Assembly (NCBI RefSeq): GCF_000765145.1
Contig: NZ_JMGA01000013.1
Span: 1-52,641, forward strand
Source: Desulfosporosinus sp. HMP52
GTDB lineage: Bacteria > Bacillota > Desulfitobacteriia > Desulfitobacteriales > Desulfitobacteriaceae
Direction of reading: 5' to 3'
Length of the DNA stretch: 52,641 nt
Of the stretch, positions 7,696 through 15,019 are shown piece by piece (positions within the stretch are counted from its first letter, which is position 1; the number at the start of each line of letters is the position of its first letter). The notes below the pieces were generated by a model that ran no database searches, had not been told where the DNA came from, and worked only from the letters and a program-made list of their open reading frames with translations. The position numbers and the translations under genes were made by a program.

Positions 7696-8380
7696 TTGCT
7701 TTCGATGTACCGTCAAATGGTATTTCAAGTGGGGTCGTTTTTTATATTTAAGAAGGAGGTATTAGCATCTAAGTTGGATAGAACAAGATTTTGTCTAACG
7801 GTAGCGATATCCTTAGAATGGGTAAAGGATTGGGCTCAGGTAGAGCGTGAATTAAAAGAGCCGTTTCCTAACAAAGATATTTAAAACAGGCTAGATGCTG
7901 TTTTTGGAATGGGTAACTGGAAAAATGATTTTAAAGAGTGGAAAGATAAGGCGGTCCTTTGTGGGCTGTCTTGTTGCTTAGAAGGTAAAGATTGGATAAC
8001 CAAATGGGATGGGGCGGTTGAATCTGAAATTGAAGCAACTAAGGGTGGATTATTGTCGGATTCAATGCAGAGAGCTGCTTTTCAGTGGGGTATCTGTCGT
8101 TATCTTAAAAAAATCGGGAACATATGGGTTGAAATAACACCCCCTAGGTAAAAGCTTTAAAATCAAAGATGGATGTAAACCTATGTTACCTGCCTGGGCT
8201 TTACCTAAAGGTGAAACACCAATTCAACAAGGTAATCAGCAGAATTTCCAACTGGGACAACCTCAAGGGCAAAATGTCCCTAGTATTATCCCATTCAATG
8301 GGTTAGTTAAACTTTTTCAAGAGCCTATTTTGGATAAAAAACAAGCGGAACGTGGTCTCGAGGATCGAATTATGATCTAA
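7696..8380 (+). pseudogene. decayed Rad52/Rad22-family single-strand annealing protein
   Basis: Three consecutive pieces match the Rad52_Rad22 family of phage annealing proteins. The N-terminal piece ends LKEPFPNKDI and is followed by an in-frame TAA (7882-7884). The core reads RLDAVFGMGNWKNDF ... KWDGAVESEIEATKGGL ... MQRAAFQWGICRYL. After a one-base shift in the C5 run at 8140-8144 the sequence continues GKSFKIKDG..LPAWALPKGE. Between NKDI and NRLDA about twenty residues usual for the family are missing, so there is also a deletion. The stop, the deletion and the frameshift show a dead gene. AAGGAGGT at 7753-7760 may be its old ribosome site. Confidence 0.8.
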
Positions 8381-8452
8381 AAGATGGTGGGCATCCTTTT
8401 AAAGTAATGTCCTATCCCAGAATACAAATATAAAATCACCGCCACGAGTATT

Positions 8453-8481
8453 TTGAATAATATAAAAATACAGAATATTAA
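8453..8481 (+). promoter_or_regulatory. possible sigma-A promoter of the acyl-CoA synthetase gene
   Basis: TTGAAT (8453-8458), 17-nt spacer, TATTAA (8476-8481). The region is very AT-rich, so a chance match is possible. Confidence 0.35.
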
Positions 8482-8562
8482 AATAATATATATAAAAGAA
8501 CGGAGGGATGTGCTAAAATATGTAAAACAAATGAATCCGCATTCAAGAAGGAGGAGACAGAC

Positions 8563-10260
8563 ATGGAAAAGTCTATCGTAGAGAGATCTTGGTTTCGTTT
8601 TTATGAGCCTAATGTTCGGAAACGGTTAGAAATTCCTGAACTTACTTTGATGGGGATGTTTAAGCAAACAAAGTTGAAATTCCCGGATAATCCGGCATTA
8701 ATATTTGGAGGAAAGACCACAACCTACGCAGAGATGGATATATTTATTGAACGCATGGCTAAAATGCTTAAGCAGAGAGGGGTAAAAAAGGGAGATAGAA
8801 TTTCTATATATATGCCTAATAGCGCTAATTGGGTAATCTCATTCTTTGCAATCCAAAGACTAGGGGCTGTAGTTGTTCAGACTAATCCCCTTTATGTCGA
8901 AAGTGAATTAAAAGCTTTATTGCAGGACTCCGGTGCTATAGGTATAATCTCCATTCCCCAACTCTTGCCGCGTATTATGAAGATACAAGAGGAAGTGGGA
9001 TTAGAACTAATAGCCTTAGATTTCCTAAAAGCTTTCCATGGCTTAGGAGGCTTAGGATTGGCAGATAATCCAGTGTATGAAGATATAGAGAAACAACTTT
9101 CAGATCCCTGTTGGGATGAATTAGAGTCTCCACCCTGGTTGGGGGAAACTGAGGATCTGGCAGTTTTACAGTATACAGGTGGAACAACAGGAACGGCAAA
9201 GGGAGTTATGTTAACACATCATAACTTAGTAGCTAATGCTTTACAAGCCTGGGAATGGATTGATGGACAAGAGGGAAAGGAAAGAGTCTTAACGGTACTG
9301 CCACTATTTCATATATACGCCTTAACAGCATGTATGAACTTTTCAGTATTATCCGGAGGGGCAATGATTATCTTACCTAAGTTTGATATTGATAGTGTCC
9401 TTCAACACATTAATGACTATGGACCCACGTTTTTCCCGGGAGCTCCTACTATGTATGTAGCTGTAATAAATCATCCGCGAATCAAGGAATATAAGGTTTC
9501 GTCGATTCGCTGCTGTCTAAGTGGGTCAGCTCCGCTCCCCAAAGAAGTAGCAATTCGTTTTGGGGAATTAACGGGTGGCAGGTTAGTTGAAGCCTATGGA
9601 TTATCCGAGGCAGCACCTGCAACACATTTGAATCCGATCTTTAATTCAAGGGTCGGCTCAATCGGGGTTCCTGCACCTAATACGGATTCCAAAATTATGG
9701 ACTTAGAGACAGGCGAGAAAGAGCTTCCCCCAGGAGAAATTGGGGAATTGGTGGTTAAGGGCAATCAAGTTATGTTAGGGTATTGGCAAAGACCTGAAGA
9801 AACAACGGATGTGTTAAAAGATGGGTGGCTATATACAGGAGATATTGCTTATAAAGATGAAGACGGCTTTTTCTATATTGTTGATAGAAAAAAGGATATG
9901 ATTATTACGGGAGGTTATAATGTCTATCCTCGCGATGTGGAAGAAGTACTCTATACTCACCCGGCTGTAAGAGAAGCTGTATGTGCCGGAATTTCTAATC
10001 CCTATTGGGGCGAAATGGTTAAGGCCTATATTGTTATTAAAGAAGGATTAAGTGTGACAGAGGAGGAAATTTTAAAATATTGTAAGAGTAAGCTTGCAGT
10101 CTTTAAAATTCCAAAGGCCATTGAATTTCGTGAAAGTCTACCGAAGACAGCTGTTGGTAAAGTTTTGCGTCGCTTTTTAGTAGAAGAAGAAAGAGAAAGA
10201 ATGCTGCAAAAAGAAATGGCTGAGACGACAGCTCAGGAAGAAATTGCCGTAAGTATATAA
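8563..10260 (+). CDS. fadD: long-chain fatty-acid--CoA ligase
   Basis: A 565-aa ANL-superfamily adenylate-forming enzyme that activates fatty acids to acyl-CoA with ATP, giving AMP and PPi. Visible core motifs are the phosphate loop YTGGTTGTAKG at 204-214, SGSAPLPKEV, the A5-type YGLSEAAP, GWLYTGDIAY, the hinge DRKKDMIITGGYNVYPRDVEE, and the C-terminal catalytic Lys533 in PKTAVGKVLRR. Length and motif order are typical of FadD/LcfA. AGGAGGAGA stands before the ATG. It appears monocistronic: a decayed phage gene lies upstream and a convergent gene downstream. It would feed fatty acids into beta-oxidation or lipid synthesis. The chain-length preference cannot be read from the sequence. Confidence 0.93.
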   Translation: MEKSIVERSWFRFYEPNVRKRLEIPELTLMGMFKQTKLKFPDNPALIFGGKTTTYAEMDIFIERMAKMLKQRGVKKGDRISIYMPNSANWVISFFAIQRLGAVVVQTNPLYVESELKALLQDSGAIGIISIPQLLPRIMKIQEEVGLELIALDFLKAFHGLGGLGLADNPVYEDIEKQLSDPCWDELESPPWLGETEDLAVLQYTGGTTGTAKGVMLTHHNLVANALQAWEWIDGQEGKERVLTVLPLFHIYALTACMNFSVLSGGAMIILPKFDIDSVLQHINDYGPTFFPGAPTMYVAVINHPRIKEYKVSSIRCCLSGSAPLPKEVAIRFGELTGGRLVEAYGLSEAAPATHLNPIFNSRVGSIGVPAPNTDSKIMDLETGEKELPPGEIGELVVKGNQVMLGYWQRPEETTDVLKDGWLYTGDIAYKDEDGFFYIVDRKKDMIITGGYNVYPRDVEEVLYTHPAVREAVCAGISNPYWGEMVKAYIVIKEGLSVTEEEILKYCKSKLAVFKIPKAIEFRESLPKTAVGKVLRRFLVEEERERMLQKEMAETTAQEEIAVSI

Positions 10261-10406
10261 ATATCTTCTCTTAATTGCTTTCTTGTCGGGAAATCAAATA
10301 GATTAGTATACGAGCTAAGAGGCAAAGGACCTTATGTATTCTTTTACAATGGTGAACTTTACAAAACCTGGGCAGAGCTGAAATTAGCCTTGAAGTTTCG
10401 ATAACT

Positions 10407-10450
10407 TAGAGAAAGGTCATGACCATAAAGATAGTCATGACCTTTCTCTA
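10407..10450. terminator. convergent-gene hairpin (bidirectional terminator)
   Basis: A 17-bp perfect inverted repeat, TAGAGAAAGGTCATGAC and its complement, with a 10-nt loop between two convergent genes. It lacks a long U tract on either side but is well placed to terminate both transcripts. Confidence 0.6.
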
Positions 10451-10467
10451 ACTGGTAATTGAGGATA

Positions 10468-12315
10468 TTATTGCGGAAGTTTGTCACTGGGCGGCACTCC
10501 ACCATCATTAGGGGGCATCCCACCCTCACGAGGAGGCATGTTGCCTGTGCCGCCGAATCCTTTGCCACCACCGGGACCGGCGTTTTGGGGTTTAGTAGTT
10601 ACACCTGATTCCGTTAAATAAGTTAGAGAATCTGAAAGTGTAACTTCAACAATTTGATTGTCCCCACTATAGAGAGTATAGGTTGAGCCTACCGTTAATT
10701 TAGGGGAGGATATTGCCACTGAGCTATACTGCTTGGAAGGTGTATAGGTTAAAACAATATTACCATTCTTATCTTTGAGGGTTAGTGCAGTTCCTGCAGC
10801 TTGTGCGGAGGTGTAATACATGAGGATTGAGGGTTGGGTATTGGTGCTGGGAGCTTGAGCCATTCCAGAGCTGCCGGATGCCACTAGAGTTCCACCGCTT
10901 ATAGCAAAACTACCGTCATAATCAACAGAACCATTGCCATTGCCTGCTGGGCCATCTACATAGACAGTACCGCCTGTCATGTTTATACTGCCATTGGAAT
11001 CTGTTCCGTCACCATTAGCATTCAAGGCTATTTCTCCACCAGTGATACTTAAAACTCCAGTCTTGCTGTTGACATTAATTCCGTCATCAGTAGAGGTCGC
11101 GTTAATCTTTCCACCAATAACTGTAATATTTGAGCCTTCTAAACTCTCATAAGAGTTCTTTATAGAGATTTCGCCATTAGTGATGAGGAGATTATTGTCA
11201 GCATGCAAACCATCATCACCACTTTGTAAGGTCAGAACACCATCGTTGATGATTAAGTCATTATTGCTGTGTAATGAATCTTCATAGGAGGAGACACTGA
11301 TATTCCCGCCGTTTACAAGCAGGCCTTGGCCTGCCTTTAAGCCTTTTTTACTTTCCTCTTCCTCGGTACTATTTGTAGTGGGGGCGCTGGCTTTTTGATC
11401 GGGACGACCACCAAAGTCATTGCTGCTGCTTATACTCTTGCCCGGGTAACCACCGCCGGAGTTTAGCTGAAATGATCCATCATCGATTTGAACAAGCTTT
11501 GCTGCCTGTATTCCATCGTTGGCCGCAACAATAGTAAACTGTCCGTTTTCAAGGACTACATTTCCCTTGTCTTCATCGGTTTCATTGGTAGAGCGAATAC
11601 CGTCTTTGCCGGCGATAATCTCAAAGCTGCCATTTTTGATACTCACACTGTCCTTGCCTACAATTCCATCCGCCTTGGAGGTTACAATCAAAGACCCATC
11701 AGTAATTTTCAAGTCATCCTTACTGGTAATTCCATCATTATAATCAGCTGTAACAGTTAATTTGCCGCCGCCGGTGATCGTAAGATCTGACTTGCTAAAA
11801 ATTGCCGCGGAGGGTTCGCCATCTTCATTCACAACGTAGTCACTTCCGCCGGCAACAGAATTATCTGTGCCATTTTCTAAGAGAATAACCGCTTTCTTAG
11901 AGTTTTTAATGTAGATTGGAGCGCTTGTTTGACTTTGGATAGTTGCCCCATTCAATACCAGAAATACAGTTCCATCATCGGTATCTCTGTTTACATCCAC
12001 AACAATACTCCCATTGGTCAAAGAGCCGGTGATTTCATATACGCCGGACTTGGAGATAGTAACAATTGAGCCTTGGACGTCTAAACCCTCTCCGTTAACT
12101 GTTGCCGAGCTGCCGTTTAAACCGATAGTTTTATAGCTGCTATTTTTCCAGTCGAAATAATAATCGTCCTCATCATAAGTTACAGAAACCGGATTGACTG
12201 TAGAAGTAGTAGTGCTGACAGTTTCAACGGTAGAGCTTTCTTTGCTGGAAGCACACCCCGCAAGGCCTGTTACTAAAAGGGCCAGGGCTAGAACGATACT
12301 AAGTGGTTTTTTCAT
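10468..12315 (-). CDS. carbohydrate-binding lipoprotein of the Cthe_2159 type
   Basis: A 615-aa exported lipoprotein (lipobox LAGC, Cys21). The middle is built of many short repeats with pattern S-I-x-I-x-N-G-x-x-x-I-x-A-x-x-D-G-I (DGITSKDDLKITDGSL, DGLHADNNLLITNGEI and others), typical of right-handed parallel beta-helices. Cthe_2159-type proteins of Clostridia are reported to bind cellulose or pectin polysaccharides. The tail is Gly/Pro-rich (GGGKGFGG, PPREGGMPPNDGG), like a low-complexity surface segment. It is the last gene of a three-gene set with a DUF4956 membrane protein and a VTC-domain protein, a frequently conserved cassette whose joint function is not settled. AAAGGAGAT before ATG. 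Confidence 0.85.
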   Translation of the reverse strand: MKKPLSIVLALALLVTGLAGCASSKESSTVETVSTTTSTVNPVSVTYDEDDYYFDWKNSSYKTIGLNGSSATVNGEGLDVQGSIVTISKSGVYEITGSLTNGSIVVDVNRDTDDGTVFLVLNGATIQSQTSAPIYIKNSKKAVILLENGTDNSVAGGSDYVVNEDGEPSAAIFSKSDLTITGGGKLTVTADYNDGITSKDDLKITDGSLIVTSKADGIVGKDSVSIKNGSFEIIAGKDGIRSTNETDEDKGNVVLENGQFTIVAANDGIQAAKLVQIDDGSFQLNSGGGYPGKSISSSNDFGGRPDQKASAPTTNSTEEEESKKGLKAGQGLLVNGGNISVSSYEDSLHSNNDLIINDGVLTLQSGDDGLHADNNLLITNGEISIKNSYESLEGSNITVIGGKINATSTDDGINVNSKTGVLSITGGEIALNANGDGTDSNGSINMTGGTVYVDGPAGNGNGSVDYDGSFAISGGTLVASGSSGMAQAPSTNTQPSILMYYTSAQAAGTALTLKDKNGNIVLTYTPSKQYSSVAISSPKLTVGSTYTLYSGDNQIVEVTLSDSLTYLTESGVTTKPQNAGPGGGKGFGGTGNMPPREGGMPPNDGGVPPSDKLPQ

Positions 12316-12326
12316 ACTTATCTCCT

Positions 12327-13016
12327 TTAAGCGTAGATTTTATCGTCTAATTGATGACAGGTTAAGGCAATGTTTAAGTTGCCATTGCGGCATCTCAATT
12401 CATCAAGGAATGACTTTTGATTAATCCCTTGTTTTAAGTTGATGTTATAGACAACTTCAAAAAGAGTTCCAAAGTCTTTAGTTTTAACTCGATTCATTGT
12501 CCAAGAATCCGTATATTGATTGAGAATATCATCGAATAATCCTTGAAAGTTTAGATTTTCTGGCACAACAATTTTTAACTGCATAGCATTGGCTTTGGGA
12601 TTTGCAAAATCTGTGTAATAAAGGATTATCATGACCGCACAGAGGATGAAGGCAAACATGGCTGCGTAGACAATATAACCCATCCCACAGGCCAAACCTA
12701 TGGCTAGAGTAAATAGCACATAAGCAATATCTTTAGGTTCACCGGGGGCACTTCTAAAACGAATAAGGCTAAAGGCTCCCGCTAGACTGAAGGCTCTGGC
12801 CACGTTATTCCCAATCAATAAAATAATGATGGAAATAATAGCAGGCAACATAATCATGGTTACTGTAAATCCGGCAGAATAGCCTTGCTTTTTGTGGGTG
12901 TGGATATACACTAAGCTTGTGAATAGTCCCAGGAGAAGTGCTGAACACAAAACTGCTAGGGAGTTAGTTAGGGTAAGAGAATCTCCCGCTGAGGAAGATA
13001 GTAAGGTTTCTAACAT
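12327..13016 (-). CDS. DUF4956 membrane protein
   Basis: A 229-aa protein with about four membrane segments in the first 135 residues and a soluble C-terminal domain of about 90 residues (KIVVPENLNFQGLFDDIL...). The conserved family core lies between membrane helices: GNNVARAFSLAGAFSLIRFR, then SAPGEPKDIA. It is probably an inner-membrane partner of the VTC-type enzyme encoded just upstream. GGAAGGAG precedes the ATG, and the gene sits 23 bp after the VTC gene and 11 bp before the beta-helix lipoprotein gene. One operon is likely. Confidence 0.88.
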   Translation of the reverse strand: MLETLLSSSAGDSLTLTNSLAVLCSALLLGLFTSLVYIHTHKKQGYSAGFTVTMIMLPAIISIIILLIGNNVARAFSLAGAFSLIRFRSAPGEPKDIAYVLFTLAIGLACGMGYIVYAAMFAFILCAVMIILYYTDFANPKANAMQLKIVVPENLNFQGLFDDILNQYTDSWTMNRVKTKDFGTLFEVVYNINLKQGINQKSFLDELRCRNGNLNIALTCHQLDDKIYA

Positions 13017-13039
13017 AGCATTGAGGCTCCTTCCAACTA

Positions 13040-13780
13040 TTAATAATTAGCACAAAGGCTTGGGTTAACAAGGGTGCAATAATTCTCGTACTCTTTGCCG
13101 TATTTTGAGAAGTTAGTTTTGTATAGTCTGAGACCGGATAAGGTACGTGATAGCCAAATAGGTACGGCACCGGAGAGTTTGACTTCCATTAAATACTGAC
13201 CTTTTTCTAATATGGGGGTTCCATAGCTGGGTAGTTCGAGAAATAAGTCATCTCGTCTGGAGCAGATGTTGTAGTCAAAAGTCACGCGAAAGTCTTTATC
13301 ATCTTTTCCAAAGTAGGCTAGCCGCTTATAACTAATGTAAGCTGCCGGACTTACCTGATTGTGGCTTAGAAAATATTCAATTTCGCTAGCGACCTGCTTA
13401 TTAAGCTTTGGAGAGGAAACTGGGCATTTACCTAGTCGAACAAAATCATAGGCAGCTTTTAAAGTTAAGACAACACGTCTCTTGTTGACGATACCACCGA
13501 TTTTCTTTTTGAGCTCTAAAAATACTTGGTCGTTAAATGAGGTTGGAATAGTATAGCTTCTGAGGCGAAGCTTTTCTTTATAATAGGGTTTGGAAAGAGA
13601 ATGCCGAATGAGATTACTGTCATGTGTATCATAATAAATATTATAAATGTTGTACTCCTTCCCCTCTTGGCAATGGGCATCAGGAACCATGTATTCCAGC
13701 AAAAGTGGGATAAGAGTATCCAACTGTGTCTGATCTAGCATGAATTTCATTTCATAACGATTAAACGTTGTTATAGCCAT
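13040..13780 (-). CDS. VTC-domain (polyphosphate-polymerase-like) protein
   Basis: A 246-aa protein of the VTC domain family, related to the catalytic tunnel domain of yeast Vtc4 that makes polyphosphate from ATP. Visible family features are an N-terminal basic RYEMKFMLD, YYDTHD, KLRLRSY, FLELKKKIGG..KRRV and the C-terminal LMEVKLSGAVPIW with Lys/Glu residues lining the nucleotide tunnel. Start chosen at 13780 because AGGAGGG lies 6 nt before that ATG; a longer frame begins 12 codons earlier without a ribosome site. It is the first gene of the cassette with DUF4956 and a beta-helix lipoprotein. Polyphosphate synthesis is likely but not proven for these short bacterial forms. Confidence 0.85.
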   Translation of the reverse strand: MAITTFNRYEMKFMLDQTQLDTLIPLLLEYMVPDAHCQEGKEYNIYNIYYDTHDSNLIRHSLSKPYYKEKLRLRSYTIPTSFNDQVFLELKKKIGGIVNKRRVVLTLKAAYDFVRLGKCPVSSPKLNKQVASEIEYFLSHNQVSPAAYISYKRLAYFGKDDKDFRVTFDYNICSRRDDLFLELPSYGTPILEKGQYLMEVKLSGAVPIWLSRTLSGLRLYKTNFSKYGKEYENYCTLVNPSLCANY

Positions 13781-13987
13781 TTGCATCCCTCCTAATAACT
13801 TAGGCTCTTTCAGCAAATACCGCTGTGCCTGATTTGTAGTATATAGTTACTTTCTGAATTGGACCTGATGGCTGGCTGAATATATGCTTAAAATAATCGA
13901 TAGGTCGACTACTCCAGAGGTTTGCTAATCGTCCCTTAGCTTCTAGGGAACGTTAAGGTTTAATGGCACACACAAATGTGAATATAA

Positions 13988-14028
13988 AAAAATGACGTGC
14001 AAGATTGTAACATTTGCACGTCATTTTT
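13988..14028. terminator. strong bidirectional hairpin
   Basis: A 15-bp stem, AAAAATGACGTGCAA with its complement, and an 11-nt loop. Flanking A and T runs on both sides let it terminate in either direction. It lies just downstream of the small minus-strand gene at 14156-14293. Confidence 0.7.
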
Positions 14029-14155
14029 GGTAGATTGTGGTACTATATGCGACTTAAGAATGATTGTTCCGGTAAAAGAACGAGTCTAAATATAGACGTT
14101 AAACATGGAAGGTAAGTTTTGAAAATAAATCTAAGGTGCTTGGAGAAGTGTGAAG

Positions 14156-14293
14156 TTACTTCTTGGATCGTAACGCTTCCTCTTTTGAAAGCCCATGCCC
14201 ATCTCTAGAATCCATACTTGGCTGATCCTCGGGGCGGGAAGGAATTGGCTTAGTAGTTGGATTGGCTTCTCTTTCAGGAAATTTTTTAATCAC
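14156..14293 (-). CDS. small hydrophilic protein, 45 aa
   Basis: A GTG start follows AAGGAG by 11 nt. The product begins IKKFPEREANPTTKP and ends LSKEEALRSKK. It is rich in Pro, Lys, Glu and Ser, with no membrane segment, so probably disordered. A convincing terminator follows it. I know no family for it. The combination of ribosome site, biased composition and terminator supports a real small gene, perhaps sporulation-related (inference only). Confidence 0.5.
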   Translation of the reverse strand: MIKKFPEREANPTTKPIPSRPEDQPSMDSRDGHGLSKEEALRSKK

Positions 14294-14447
14294 GGTAATA
14301 ATCACTCCTTCTAATACTATTAGAACTATTTATCTCCAAACTTATTTTGCCCTTTTTGCTAAAGAAATACTGGTTTTTTGACTAAATCCACGGAAAATAC
14401 CTGGTTTCAGAGAAAAAGTTCTAAGACGAGCCGTCTAAGCGGACAGG

Positions 14448-14476
14448 TTGACACACAACATATAGTGTGATTAAAT
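14448..14476 (+). promoter_or_regulatory. sigma-A promoter of nrdR-nrdJ
   Basis: TTGACA (14448-14453), 17-nt spacer, TTAAAT (14471-14476). The first NrdR box lies in its spacer. Confidence 0.65.
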
Positions 14477-14499
14477 TGTATAAGTACTATATATTGGGG
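14453..14499 (+). promoter_or_regulatory. pair of NrdR boxes
   Basis: Box 1 is ACACAACATATAGTGT (14453-14468) and box 2 is GTACTATATATTGGGG (14484-14499). They match the NrdR consensus (acaCwATATATwGtgt) and are offset by 31 bp, the three-helical-turn spacing known for NrdR boxes. They cover the spacer, the -10 region and the start of transcription, so NrdR should repress its own operon, including the ribonucleotide reductase. Confidence 0.85.
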
Positions 14500-14507
14500 G
14501 TGGTGCT

Positions 14508-14993
14508 ATGCACTGTCCATTCTGCGGATACGAGGACACGAAGGTTCAGGATTCACGTCAAGTTGAAGAAGGGACGGCGGTTCGGAGACGCAGGGAATGT
14601 GAACGATGTATGCGTCGGTTCACCACATTTGAAAAGTTCGAGGACTCGCCACTTGTCGTTGTGAAAAAAGAAGGTCGACGTGAAGGATTTTCCCGCTCAA
14701 AAATGATGGCCGGTATGCTCAGAGCTTGTGAAAAAAGACCGATTTCTATCGAGGAAATTGAAGAAGCTGCCTACGCCATTGAGAAGAAGTTACGCAATTG
14801 CCATGAACGGGAAGTATCAAGTTCCGAAGTAGGGGAAGCGGTTTTGGAACAGTTATTTAACTTGGATGAAGTCGCCTACATACGTTTTGCGTCTGTTTAT
14901 CGACAGTTTCAGGACATCCAACGATTTATGGAAGAGTTACATGAACTCATTGAAAAAAGGGGATCTATCAGTAAGAGAGATCAGCCTAAGTAG
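14508..14993 (+). CDS. nrdR: transcriptional repressor NrdR
   Basis: A 161-aa protein with an N-terminal zinc ribbon (CPFCGYEDTKVQDSR ... RRRRECERCMRRF) and an ATP-cone domain from about residue 49 (VVKKEGRREGFSRSKMMAGML). NrdR binds ATP/dATP and represses ribonucleotide reductase genes through paired NrdR boxes, which are present at its own promoter. Length is close to the usual 150 aa. The stop codon overlaps the upstream candidate GTG of the reductase frame, so the two are co-transcribed. Confidence 0.97.
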   Translation: MHCPFCGYEDTKVQDSRQVEEGTAVRRRRECERCMRRFTTFEKFEDSPLVVVKKEGRREGFSRSKMMAGMLRACEKRPISIEEIEEAAYAIEKKLRNCHEREVSSSEVGEAVLEQLFNLDEVAYIRFASVYRQFQDIQRFMEELHELIEKRGSISKRDQPK

Positions 14994-15019
14994 TGATAAG
15001 GAAAGTTGGGGATTTTAAG

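Noticed and set aside
14994-15019. Cobalamin riboswitch for the B12-dependent reductase
   Set aside because: No room or B12-box-like sequence between nrdR and nrdJ; NrdR boxes explain regulation.
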